DNA of 33,709 bases, taken from positions 1 through 33,709 of the forward strand of contig CALKFY010000103.1 in NCBI GenBank assembly GCA_938084925.1, given 5' to 3'. Below the pieces are notes generated by a model. That model did not search any database. It was not told the DNA's origin and was given only the letters and a program-made list of their open reading frames with translations. The position numbers and the translations under genes are program-made. This stretch comes from an uncultured Pseudomonadales bacterium. GTDB lineage: Bacteria; Pseudomonadota; Gammaproteobacteria; Pseudomonadales; Balneatricaceae. This document shows positions 8,428 to 16,201 of the stretch, in pieces. Positions within the stretch are counted from its first letter, which is position 1, and each line of letters opens with the position of its first letter.

Positions 8428-9099
8428 TCATGGTGTATACAAATTCATTGCCACCGCGAGTGCAGTTGCCTCCGCCCGATTGTGCAAATTTAACTTACGG
8501 TAAATACTTTTGATGTGTACTGATACGGTATTACAAGCAATGCTCAAAAGGTCACTTATTTCTTTAACATGATAACCTTTGGCAATTAGTATGAATATTT
8601 CAATTTCACGGTCCGTAAGCACTGCTGCAAACTGTTCAAAATCATAGGATCCTGACACTTCTTTCACTTGACGAATATGCGCAAGGACAGGCCGAGCAAT
8701 ACTCGCTGACAATGACAACCGTCCAGCTGCAGCGTCACGTAGTAAAGCAGTTTGTTGTTTATCTGTTTCTTGCTTTAGTAAATACCCACTAGCGCCAGCG
8801 CATAAGGCCTCAAAAAGGATAAATCGATCCTCTACCTGTGTCGTGACTATAATGATGGTAGCCGGCGCTTGACGAGCAATTTTCCGAACGAGATCAAGGC
8901 CTTGATCATCTGACAAAGCCAAATCAATCAAAGCCATATCAACGCAATGTTCGGCTAATAATTGTTCACTTTGATGAGTGTTAATTAACGTGTATATTTG
9001 TATAGGATAAAAAGCGTTAGATACCAAGACCTCCAATCGCCCCGCTTCTTCTATAATGCTATCTACTATTAAAACTCTTTCAATGCCGACCAAGATCAA
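8428..9099 (-). CDS. Orphan NarL/LuxR-type response regulator
   Basis: A 223-residue transcription regulator with an N-terminal receiver domain (about residues 8-125) and a C-terminal LuxR-type helix-turn-helix (about 158-220: LTDREIEIFILIAKGYHVKEISDLL, then TVSVHIKSIYRKLNLHNRAEA). The likely phospho-acceptor is Asp59 (MALIDL); Thr and Lys of the switch are in IIIVTT and GYLLKQ. The acidic pocket is reduced, with LIVDS where two acidic residues are usual. No histidine kinase gene is adjacent, so the partner is unknown. The start is a TTG at 9099 (or the second TTG at 9093), both just after a strong GGAGG, and no ATG fits. It is divergent from the chemoreceptor gene, which it might regulate. 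Confidence 0.85.
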   Translation of the reverse strand: MILVGIERVLIVDSIIEEAGRLEVLVSNAFYPIQIYTLINTHQSEQLLAEHCVDMALIDLALSDDQGLDLVRKIARQAPATIIIVTTQVEDRFILFEALCAGASGYLLKQETDKQQTALLRDAAAGRLSLSASIARPVLAHIRQVKEVSGSYDFEQFAAVLTDREIEIFILIAKGYHVKEISDLLSIACNTVSVHIKSIYRKLNLHNRAEATALAVAMNLYTP

Positions 9100-9237
9100 A
9101 CCCCTCCATAGGTATGAGAATAGACATACTGAGTATTGCTACATGAACTATAGCTCCTAATAATAAGTTTGCTCATAAAGACAGCTTATGCCCTCTACGA
9201 CTTTAATCTAATTGCTAGGTAAGAGGCTTTATAGGAC

Positions 9238-9243
9238 TATAAT
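9238..9243 (+). promoter_or_regulatory. Possible -10 element for the chemoreceptor gene
   Basis: A perfect TATAAT, 40 bp upstream of the ATG at 9284. The -35 match is poor: TAGGTA at 16 bp, or TTGCTA at 20 bp. No FliA-type motif of the kind often driving chemotaxis genes was found in the 184-bp gap. Confidence 0.35.
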
Positions 9244-9283
9244 CTATACTTAATAGAATAATTAAAATACCAGCACTATTATT

Positions 9284-11137
9284 ATGCCTGCTAACTTGCC
9301 CGCTAAACATATTCTAGATAACTCCAACGCCACCTTAATGTTGGTCGACTCAGAAGGTGCTATTGATTACATCAGTCCTATGCTGATTCAGCAACTTGGG
9401 GCGGATTGCCCAGAGCTAGGCACTCAATTAAGCCTGTTAAACTCTGACTTAAAAGGCCTAGGTACAGAAGCTGTACGTTGCGACATCAACACTCAAATTT
9501 ACATGGTGACCGGCCAAAATTGTGATGGTAACCTCGTCACTAACTGGCAAAACATTAGTGCTCCTGTAACCCTAAGCCAAGCGTTAAGCTCGCAAATGGA
9601 GCATTTCCGTCAAGGCCATTTTGATACCCACTTTGAACCCAAAAGCACCAATCAAGCCGTCATGAAAATGGGTGGCATGATCAACGGCTGCTTTACTCAA
9701 ATGAACGGTTTCTTGGGACAGCTTGATAACATCATTGCTCAAATGGCAGACTGCGACCTTTCTATGGATATGTCCCATGTAGAAAGTAGCTCTACCCTAC
9801 ATAGTAACTTGGTATCCACCCTTTCTAACCTAAGCGCCGCGATTCGTCAGGCCAGTACCGTGGCCGACTCTATCAGTGCTATCAGTGGTGAGATTAATCG
9901 ACAAAATGACGTATTGGCACAACGCACCGGTGACCAGGCTAGCTTCCTACAAAGCACCAGTGCCAGCATGGAAGAACTAGAAAGCACCTTGCAGCAAAAC
10001 CAAGACTATGTTGCCAATGCCGTGATTATTGCCCAGCAAGCTAGTGAAGAAGCTAATCTAGGTCGAGAATCAGTTAAAAACGTTGTCAACGTTATCGGCG
10101 ACATTGGGGAGAGTGCCAATAAGATTACCGGCATCATTGAAGTTATCGATCAAATTGCTTTCCAAACCAACTTACTGGCTCTTAACGCCTCAGTGGAAGC
10201 CGCCCGCGCAGGTGAGCATGGCCGTGGCTTTGCCGTTGTAGCACAAGAGGTCCGTAATCTAGCCCAACGTTCCGCTGAGTCAGCCAAAGAAATCACTGTT
10301 CTTATTGAAAACTCCAACGCGGTTACCAAGCAGGGTGAAGCTGTTGCAAGCAGTACCGCAGACAACATTAACAAGGTAGTTGAATCTGTACACAGTATGG
10401 CTGGCTTGATCAAAGAGATTGGCGGTGCCACAAAAGAACAAGGCCGTGGGGTTCAGTCAGCTAACGCTGCCATTATTGAATTGGATAACATTACTCAACA
10501 AAATAGCCAGTTGGCCAACGACCTCTTTGCCCATACCAAACGTTTAGATGGCGAAGCTAGCCATCTTAAAGACGCTGTTGGCTTGTTTAAGCTTAACCGT
10601 AACGAGTTAAATCACCCTAACCATCAACAGGCTCACAACCTAGTTTTAGAAGGTGTTAAACGTGTAGGACAGTCCTTTGAAAATGCCATTCGACAAGGGC
10701 ACATTAGCCAACAAGCGTTATTTGACTTTAATTACCATGAAATTCAGGGTTCCAACCCACAAAAGTACCGTACAGCATTTGACGCTTTATGTGATGAGTT
10801 ATTGCAACCTATTCAAGAAGAGCTGTTAAGCCGCAGTGGCTTTGCCGTATTTGTGATCTGTGCTGACCCTAATGGCTACGTTCCTACCCATAACGATCAG
10901 TTCTGTCAGGCTCTTACCGGTGACTATGATAAAGACTTTGTTGGTAACCGCACCAAACGTTTATTTACCGACCGTGTAGGTGTCTCCGTAGGTCGCCATG
11001 AAGAGCCTTACAAACTGCAAACCTACCGTCGTGATACAGGCGAACTGATGTTTGACCTTTCTGCACCTATCTATGTTAACGGTCAACATTGGGGCGGTAT
11101 GCGTTGCGGTTATCGCATAGAAGCCAACCAAAGCTAA
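9284..11137 (+). CDS. Soluble methyl-accepting chemotaxis protein with PAS-like N-terminus and extra C-terminal domain
   Basis: A 617-residue chemoreceptor with no membrane helix, so probably cytoplasmic. Residues 1-100 look PAS-like ([20 protein letters not shown] at the start). Residues 105-165 are HAMP-like and helical. The signalling hairpin covers about 170-440, with the canonical tip [21 protein letters not shown] then [25 protein letters not shown] (about 287-335), which contacts CheA and CheW. Residues 450-617 form a further globular domain with [37 protein letters not shown] and HWGGMRCGY motifs. This tail recurs, as far as known, in soluble MCPs and may be a ligand-binding module; its family name is not certain. 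There is no clear ribosome binding site before the ATG. No CheR-binding pentapeptide is seen at the end. Confidence 0.9.
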   Translation: MPANLPAKHILDNSNATLMLVDSEGAIDYISPMLIQQLGADCPELGTQLSLLNSDLKGLGTEAVRCDINTQIYMVTGQNCDGNLVTNWQNISAPVTLSQALSSQMEHFRQGHFDTHFEPKSTNQAVMKMGGMINGCFTQMNGFLGQLDNIIAQMADCDLSMDMSHVESSSTLHSNLVSTLSNLSAAIRQASTVADSISAISGEINRQNDVLAQRTGDQASFLQSTSASMEELESTLQQNQDYVANAVIIAQQASEEANLGRESVKNVVNVIGDIGESANKITGIIEVIDQIAFQTNLLALNASVEAARAGEHGRGFAVVAQEVRNLAQRSAESAKEITVLIENSNAVTKQGEAVASSTADNINKVVESVHSMAGLIKEIGGATKEQGRGVQSANAAIIELDNITQQNSQLANDLFAHTKRLDGEASHLKDAVGLFKLNRNELNHPNHQQAHNLVLEGVKRVGQSFENAIRQGHISQQALFDFNYHEIQGSNPQKYRTAFDALCDELLQPIQEELLSRSGFAVFVICADPNGYVPTHNDQFCQALTGDYDKDFVGNRTKRLFTDRVGVSVGRHEEPYKLQTYRRDTGELMFDLSAPIYVNGQHWGGMRCGYRIEANQS

Positions 11138-11170
11138 CGGTTATATAAACGACACCTACAACATCACTAC

Positions 11171-11194
11171 AAGGGCCTCCATTAGGCCCTTTTT
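11171..11194 (+). terminator. Intrinsic terminator after the chemoreceptor gene
   Basis: Stem AAGGGCCT (11171-11178) with AGGCCCTT (11184-11191), a 5-nt loop and a following T-run. It lies 34 bp after the stop codon. Confidence 0.85.
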
Positions 11195-11300
11195 AATACA
11201 TGCATTAAAGTTATGCAAAGCCAAAAAAACTATCATTGTAAATTCACCAAAGATGATCGTATATTAAGCTCTGACTCGTTATTTACCATGAGGCAGTATC

Positions 11301-13292
11301 ATGAGTTCCCCTACCCGTAAAAGCCTATTTCAGCCCCTGCAACTTGGCCACAAAACCTTAAAGAACCGTATCGTGTTTGGCGCTCATACAGCCAACATGT
11401 CGGTGGATGGCTTGCCTGCCGAGCAGCACCTAGGCTATTACAGAGAGCGCGCCATGGGTGGTGCCGCCATGATCGTCGTAGAGCCCATGCCCGTACACCC
11501 TGCGGCGGTGTTAACCCGGGGCAATTTTCGCCATCTAGATGACACTGTTGTTGCGCCGTTTCAAGCCATCACCAAGGCCTGTAAAGCATTCGGCACGGTA
11601 ATGATTCAGCAGCTCTATCACGTTGGCCAACACGCCGATGCCGACAACGCCTTCCATGCTGGTTGGTCACCTTCTGGCCTGCCCTCCTATCACGATTCAG
11701 ACGGTAGCCATGCCATGAGCGAAGCCGAGATAGAAGAAACCATCGCCGCCTTTGTGAACACCGCCAAGAACTGCCAAACAGCGGGCTTTGATGGCATCGA
11801 GCTGTTTGCCAACTACCATGCCTTGATAGAACAATTTTGGAGCCCCTGGTCCAACAAACGCACAGACCAATGGGGTGGCAGCTTAGCAAACCGCATGCGC
11901 TTTAGCAGCCGCTTGTGCGAGGACATTCGCACCGCGTGTGGCCCCGATTTTATTATAGGTATGGCCATCAGCCATGCACCCGTGGCGGAGTTTGAATTAA
12001 ACAAAAATGAGCTTCTGCAAATTATCGCCGCCCATGATGCCAAGCAACACATGGACTATGTCACCTGCGGCAGCGGTGGTTATTTAGACTTTGGCAGCCT
12101 CATGCCCACCTTTATGTATGGCGAAAAGCTTGGGGCCGATCTTGCTAGTGCCGTTAAACAAACGGTGAATCACGCTGTGGTGACCTGCGAAAGTCACGTA
12201 CGTACTCCTGAGAACGGTGACTATGTGGTAGCCAGTGGCGAGGCCGATCTAGTATCTATTGTACGCGGTCAAATCGCTGACCCGCACCTAGCCAATAAGG
12301 CTCTAGAACAACGCGAAGAAGACATCCGCGGGTGCATTTCCTGCAACCAAATGTGCTGGGGCCGACGCTCCCGCGATTACTGGATTTCCTGTTTAGTAAA
12401 CCCATCTGTTGGTCGTGAACACGAATGGGGTGGCGATCGTTTTATCGCAACTGACAAGGCCACAAAGGTACTGGTCATTGGTGGTGGCCCTGCCGGTTTG
12501 GAATGCGCTCGCGTTGCTGCCGAACGCGGCCATCAGGTGACCTTGTGTGAAGCCACGCCAAAACTGGGAGGCCAGTTCCACCTTGCAGGTTTAGCACCAC
12601 GTCGGGGCCAAATTTTAGAGTTGCTACAATGGTACCAAACTCAGTTAGAAAAACTTGGCGTTACGATTAACTACAATACCTTTATGGATGTAGAAGACAT
12701 CCAAGCCTTCGGCGCCGATGAAGTGGTGCTAGCCACCGGCTCCATGCCCGATGGCAGCGGTCGCCAACGTTGGTTAGGTGCCGAAGACACCCTACCCGGC
12801 TTAGATAGCAAGGTGGTTTCGGCAGAAGAAGTCATGCGCAAAGAGCTGCGTCTAAACCAAGGAGATGCGGTCATTGTGTTAGATGAAGGTGGCAACTGGC
12901 GCGGTGTAGGCACCGCCCTACACCTTGCCGAACAGGGCCACCCAGTCACCATTGTTACCCCAGACCCATATGTGGGTATGGAGCTCACGCGCACGTCAGC
13001 CGATGGCAAACTACGCTCACAGCTGAAACAAGCTGGAGCACGTTTTATGGTGGAATCCGTAATTACTATGTGGCATGGCGACAAAGCCAGTGTGACCAGT
13101 ATGCTCGACGGCATTAGCGAAGAAGTGAAAGCTGAGGCACTAGTGCTAGCCACCACTAACATGGCCTTTAACGAATTAGAACTAGAGCTAGGTGAACGCA
13201 GTATAAACTGCCACACTATTGGTGATTGCGTGGCACCAAGGCAAGCGCCTTATGCATTTTACGAAGGGCGTAAGTTGGGTATTGAGATTTAA
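11301..13292 (+). CDS. FMN/FAD iron-sulfur oxidoreductase of the trimethylamine dehydrogenase / dimethylglycine demethylase (DgcA) type
   Basis: A 663-residue multidomain redox enzyme. Residues 1-340 form an Old Yellow Enzyme-type FMN barrel (LFQPLQLGHKTLKNRIVFG, then DGIELFANYHALIEQFWSPW and the NKRTDQWGGSLANRMRF signature). A 4Fe-4S motif follows: Cys345, 348, 352 and 364 (C-x2-C-x3-C-x11-C). Residues 388-663 form a nucleotide-binding flavin module with VLVIGGGPAGLECA and a late HTIGDCVAPRQAPYAFYEG motif. The family includes amine demethylases/dehydrogenases, dimethylglycine and stachydrine catabolic enzymes and 2,4-dienoyl-CoA reductases. The barrel has ANYHAL where enoate reductases have AHGYL, which argues for a methylated-amine-type substrate. 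GAGG before the ATG at 11301 supports the start. It appears to be a single-gene unit. Confidence 0.85.
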   Translation: MSSPTRKSLFQPLQLGHKTLKNRIVFGAHTANMSVDGLPAEQHLGYYRERAMGGAAMIVVEPMPVHPAAVLTRGNFRHLDDTVVAPFQAITKACKAFGTVMIQQLYHVGQHADADNAFHAGWSPSGLPSYHDSDGSHAMSEAEIEETIAAFVNTAKNCQTAGFDGIELFANYHALIEQFWSPWSNKRTDQWGGSLANRMRFSSRLCEDIRTACGPDFIIGMAISHAPVAEFELNKNELLQIIAAHDAKQHMDYVTCGSGGYLDFGSLMPTFMYGEKLGADLASAVKQTVNHAVVTCESHVRTPENGDYVVASGEADLVSIVRGQIADPHLANKALEQREEDIRGCISCNQMCWGRRSRDYWISCLVNPSVGREHEWGGDRFIATDKATKVLVIGGGPAGLECARVAAERGHQVTLCEATPKLGGQFHLAGLAPRRGQILELLQWYQTQLEKLGVTINYNTFMDVEDIQAFGADEVVLATGSMPDGSGRQRWLGAEDTLPGLDSKVVSAEEVMRKELRLNQGDAVIVLDEGGNWRGVGTALHLAEQGHPVTIVTPDPYVGMELTRTSADGKLRSQLKQAGARFMVESVITMWHGDKASVTSMLDGISEEVKAEALVLATTNMAFNELELELGERSINCHTIGDCVAPRQAPYAFYEGRKLGIEI

Positions 13293-13315
13293 TATCAAAA
13301 CAGCGAGGGTCTGCA

Positions 13316-13362
13316 TTGACAAACCAACCAATTTATACCAATATTTATTATTTATTGGTATA
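13316..13362 (+). promoter_or_regulatory. parDE promoter and palindromic operator
   Basis: TTGACA at 13316-13321 is a perfect -35 hexamer; the -10 would fall about 13339-13345, where the match is weak (CAATAT). That position lies inside a perfect inverted repeat with arms TATACCAATA (13334-13343) and TATTGGTATA (13353-13362) and a 9-nt AT spacer. A palindrome over the promoter, 17 bp before an antitoxin gene, fits the usual autorepression by ParD and the ParDE complex. The repressor assignment is inferred. Confidence 0.65.
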
Positions 13363-13379
13363 TATATGGATGTGTCATT

Positions 13380-13619
13380 ATGGCTAAAAACACTAGCATT
13401 TCACTAGGTCAACATTTCGACCAATTCGTTATTGAGCAAATACAAATAGGCCGCTTCGCTTCCGTTAGCGAGGTTATCCGGGCAGGCCTACGGCTACTTG
13501 AAGAAAAAGAAACCAAAGCAGCTATACTAAAAAGAATGATGGTCGAAGGCGAAGCCAGCGGCATTGCTAATTATGATTATCAAAGTTTGATGCAAGAGCT
13601 GGATGAAGAAGGAAATTAA
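13380..13619 (+). CDS. parD: Type II antitoxin, ParD family
   Basis: A 79-residue antitoxin that binds and neutralises ParE and should autorepress the pair. The N-terminal half is a ribbon-helix-helix DNA-binding domain (SISLGQHFDQFVIEQIQIGRF then ASVSEVIRAGLRLLEEKE), which is the ParD/CC2985-type signature. The C-terminal acidic and flexible part (residues 50-79) is the usual toxin-binding segment. The stop overlaps the parE start by one base (TAATG), so the genes are translationally coupled. The palindrome upstream fits its DNA-binding role. Such pairs are often acquired horizontally. It could stabilise this chromosomal region or a former mobile element, but no transposase or integrase gene is visible nearby. 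Confidence 0.92.
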   Translation: MAKNTSISLGQHFDQFVIEQIQIGRFASVSEVIRAGLRLLEEKETKAAILKRMMVEGEASGIANYDYQSLMQELDEEGN

Positions 13620-13912
13620 TGAAACGATTTGAACTAACCAATAAAGCCAAGGAAGACTTAAAAGGTATAGCTCGATACACTCAAAATCATTGGGGACGAA
13701 AGCAACGGCTTCGATACCTAAAGCAATTAGACTTGGCATTCATACAATTAGCAAAATCGCCTGATATGGCAGCCAATTGCAACGATATTAAATCAGGCTA
13801 TCGATATATTCCCTGTGGTAGCCACCTGATTTTCTATAAATCACTGAATCAGAACGACATAGTCATTGTCCGTGTACTCCATAAAAGAATGGCACTAGAG
13901 CACTGGCTATAA
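13619..13912 (+). CDS. parE: Type II toxin, ParE/RelE family
   Basis: A 97-residue toxin of the ParE/RelE fold. It shows the family pattern: FELTNKAKEDLKGIARYTQNHWG at the N-terminus, a middle QLAKSPDM helix end, and the C-terminal GYRYIPCGSHLIFYKS strand pair followed by IVIVRVLHKRMALEHWL. ParE members poison DNA gyrase, while RelE members cleave mRNA; the YTQNHWG...RVLHKRM pattern with ParD as partner favours ParE. The gene appears intact. It is convergent with moeA, with only 6 bp between the two stops and no visible terminator. Confidence 0.92.
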   Translation: MKRFELTNKAKEDLKGIARYTQNHWGRKQRLRYLKQLDLAFIQLAKSPDMAANCNDIKSGYRYIPCGSHLIFYKSLNQNDIVIVRVLHKRMALEHWL

Positions 13913-13918
13913 GCTAAA

Positions 13919-15163
13919 TTAACAAGCCCCCAATTCACTAAATGGAATAAACTCTAGCATATCGCCAAGCTGCACCTTGGTATCTTGAGGCAAGATCAGC
14001 AAACCATCAGACAAGGTAGCGCTTGATAGCACACCAGAGCTTTGGTTGGTCAGCAACTGCGCTGAGGTCTGCCCCTCTTGCATGGTGAGGGATACACGTA
14101 AAAACTCTGTGCGCGGCCCACCCTTTAAGCGTTCAAAACCGGCTGCTACGTGGTAGCGCTGAGGACTGATTTTGCTACGTCCTTGCATGGCCATCAAATA
14201 GGGTCTAGCTAACATCAAAAACGTCACTAATACCGCAGAAGGATTACCCGGTAAACCAATAAAAGGCGTGCCACTTACATGGCCAAAGGCTAAGGGCTTG
14301 CCGGGTTTGATGGCTAGGCGCCACAAGTCTAGCTGGCCTAATTCTTCCACGGCTGCTTTGACGTGGTCTTCATCGCCCACAGATACACCACCACTGGTGA
14401 TGATCACGTCGGCTTCGGCCGCGGCTGCTTGTAGGGCAGTGCGGGTCATGGCGGCATTGTCTGGCACTTGGGTGGCAGTGATGATTTTGCAGCCTAGGTT
14501 GCCTAACAACCCTGTTAGGGTAAATAGATTGGAATTATAGATCTGGCCCGGCTGGCACGGTTGGTCTGGCATAACAAGCTCATCGCCAGTGTTTAGCACT
14601 GCTACCTTTAAGGGTCGTACTACCTTCACACGATGCCTCCCCACAGAGGCAAGTACGCCAAGCAACCGCGCACTGATGTGATCACCAGCGCTAGCAATCT
14701 GTGCACCTTCGGTAATATCCTGTCCCGCTGGACGAATATGATCACCAACACTAGGAGCTTGCTGAAAAGCCACAATGGCCTTGCCATCGGAAGACTCTTG
14801 CTCAATGGCGAATTCTTGCATTACTACACAGTTGGCGCCCGCTGGGATTTCGGCACCGGTAAAAATACGTGCAATAGTACCTGGCTGTAAAGGCTCTGGA
14901 GTTGCTCCTGCATTGATACGCTGGCTGATTGGCAAGTATTCGTTAGCCACGATATCAGCTGCTCGCATGGCATAACCATCCATAGCGCTGTTAGCTGCTG
15001 GTGGTACCATAATAGTACTCACGACATCTTCTGCCAACACCTTGCCTAGGGCGTCTTCTAATACTAATACTTGGTAGTCTTGTACCGGCTGGGCAGCCGC
15101 AATGAGTTGTGCCAGACCTGCTTCATAAGATCGCAATCCTGATTGGTCGCAAGCGCAGTTCAT
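13919..15163 (-). CDS. moeA: Molybdopterin molybdenumtransferase MoeA
   Basis: Cytoplasmic enzyme that inserts molybdate into adenylylated molybdopterin, the last common step of molybdenum cofactor synthesis and needed by NarG. The 414-residue product shows MoeA motifs in order: a start-proximal SYEAGLAQLIAAAQP, PPAANSAMDGYAMRAADI, RIFTGAEIPAGANCVV, LNTGDELV, the SGGVSVGDEDHVK motif, IKPGKPLAFG and FIGLPGNPSAVLVTF. The open frame extends 16 codons further up to 15211, but the ATG at 15163 has a strong AAGGA at 7 nt spacing and matches the family start, so it is chosen. It is last in the nar operon, 164 bp after the parvulin gene, with a REP-like double hairpin in between. Confidence 0.93.
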   Translation of the reverse strand: MNCACDQSGLRSYEAGLAQLIAAAQPVQDYQVLVLEDALGKVLAEDVVSTIMVPPAANSAMDGYAMRAADIVANEYLPISQRINAGATPEPLQPGTIARIFTGAEIPAGANCVVMQEFAIEQESSDGKAIVAFQQAPSVGDHIRPAGQDITEGAQIASAGDHISARLLGVLASVGRHRVKVVRPLKVAVLNTGDELVMPDQPCQPGQIYNSNLFTLTGLLGNLGCKIITATQVPDNAAMTRTALQAAAAEADVIITSGGVSVGDEDHVKAAVEELGQLDLWRLAIKPGKPLAFGHVSGTPFIGLPGNPSAVLVTFLMLARPYLMAMQGRSKISPQRYHVAAGFERLKGGPRTEFLRVSLTMQEGQTSAQLLTNQSSGVLSSATLSDGLLILPQDTKVQLGDMLEFIPFSELGAC

Positions 15164-15268
15164 AAGAGTATCCTTTTTGATCATGGCGTCATCGCGCGCG
15201 TGGCGCGACAAGCATACGCAGAGAGGCAGTTAGTCGTAATAAGATTGCCACGGCTTCAAAATGACGAG

Positions 15269-15316
15269 TGTAGGTCAGACTTCAGTCTGACATGTCGGGC
15301 TAAAGCCCGACCTACA
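15269..15316. repeat. REP-like double hairpin between ppiC and moeA
   Basis: Two perfect 8-bp palindromes side by side: GTCAGACT/AGTCTGAC (15274-15291) and GTCGGGCT/AGCCCGAC (15294-15311). Both are enclosed by an outer TGTAG/CTACA pair, so the unit can fold as a cruciform or as two hairpins. A decayed copy in the opposite orientation lies at 33033-33077. Such units are often REP-type elements mobilised by a RAYT transposase; no such gene lies in this window. In the nar transcript it could influence mRNA stability before moeA. Confidence 0.8.
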
Positions 15317-15327
15317 AATTAGATGTT

Positions 15328-16149
15328 TTACTGAACTAGTGGTGAATCAGCACCGTCAATGCTGACGCCTTCAATGCTAGCTTCGCCAGCAAGTAGGGTT
15401 ACGTATTGAGAGATTGCCTGATGGTACACACGGTCACGCAAGTAGCTAGCAATGGCATCGCCTACTTGCTCATATGGCAATGGATCGCCTTCTACACGTT
15501 GGTCAACACGTACAATGTGGAAACCATAACGGCTTTCAATTGGTGTCGCTGCCAAGCCCATTGGTAAGATCAGTACTTGACGCTCAAATTCTGGCACCGT
15601 GGAGCCTTTGGAAATCTGACCAAGGCTGCCATCTAATTCTTTAGATGGGCAAGCAGAGAACTGCTTGGCTAGTGCCACAAATTGGTCTGGGTTGGCTTGT
15701 AATTGAGCAATCAACTCTTCAGCCTGGTTCTTCACCTTTTCACGCTCTTCTAAATCACGTGGATCGGAGGCCATCAATATATGGCTAGCAGCCATAATGG
15801 TTGGACTTTGGAATTTGTCAGGGTTGGCGGCAAAGTAACGACGACATGCTTCTTCGTCTGCCTCTGGGCGCTTAATTTCCTGGTCTAGAAGCACACGAAT
15901 AATGGCTTCTTCTTGGCTTTCGCCTGCTTGTGCAGTAGCGTTAATTTCTAATTCACTAGCACGCTGCAACATCAACTCTTTTACTACCAAAGCACGGGCT
16001 GCGGCTTGTTGCGCTTGCTCTGCTTCTGGTGCTGGGTGGTACTGCATTTCGTTGAGAATTTCTTCTTCGCTAATCGCCACGCCGTTGACTGCCACCTGGG
16101 CAAAATGATTCTCGGCTGGGGTTACATCAACACTGTCAATTAATTGCAT
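15328..16149 (-). CDS. Cytoplasmic parvulin-type peptidyl-prolyl isomerase (NifM-like) of the nar operon
   Basis: A 273-residue PpiC/parvulin-family isomerase without a signal peptide. The N-terminal half is helical, SurA/NifM-like and alanine- and glutamine-rich. The parvulin domain covers about residues 115-225, with AASHILMASDPRD, FVALAKQFSACPSKELDGSLGQISKG, TVPEFERQV and ESRYGFHIVRVDQR. Homologous genes sit directly after narGHJI in Pseudomonas and relatives, where a role in folding or assembly of nitrate reductase is assumed rather than shown. AAGGA before the ATG at 16149 supports the start. It lies 52 bp after narI, a gap that carries a 25-bp palindrome. Confidence 0.9.
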   Translation of the reverse strand: MQLIDSVDVTPAENHFAQVAVNGVAISEEEILNEMQYHPAPEAEQAQQAAARALVVKELMLQRASELEINATAQAGESQEEAIIRVLLDQEIKRPEADEEACRRYFAANPDKFQSPTIMAASHILMASDPRDLEEREKVKNQAEELIAQLQANPDQFVALAKQFSACPSKELDGSLGQISKGSTVPEFERQVLILPMGLAATPIESRYGFHIVRVDQRVEGDPLPYEQVGDAIASYLRDRVYHQAISQYVTLLAGEASIEGVSIDGADSPLVQ

Positions 16150-16168
16150 GATCTGTCCTTGTATATGC

Positions 16169-16193
16169 GGGGTCAGACCTCAGGTCTGACCCC
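16169..16193. repeat. 25-bp perfect palindrome after narI
   Basis: Arms GGGGTCAGACCT (16169-16180) and AGGTCTGACCCC (16182-16193) around a single C. The same palindrome, with G at the centre on this strand, occurs at 23694-23718, so the two copies are the same sequence in opposite orientation. They lie in intergenic gaps and carry no coding sequence. Confidence 0.85.
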
Positions 16194-16201
16194 ATATTAC
16201 A

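Noticed and set aside
15164-15211. Upstream 16-codon extension of moeA
   Set aside because: The ATG at 15163 has a strong AAGGA at ideal spacing and fits the family start; the extension has no ribosome site and no family similarity.
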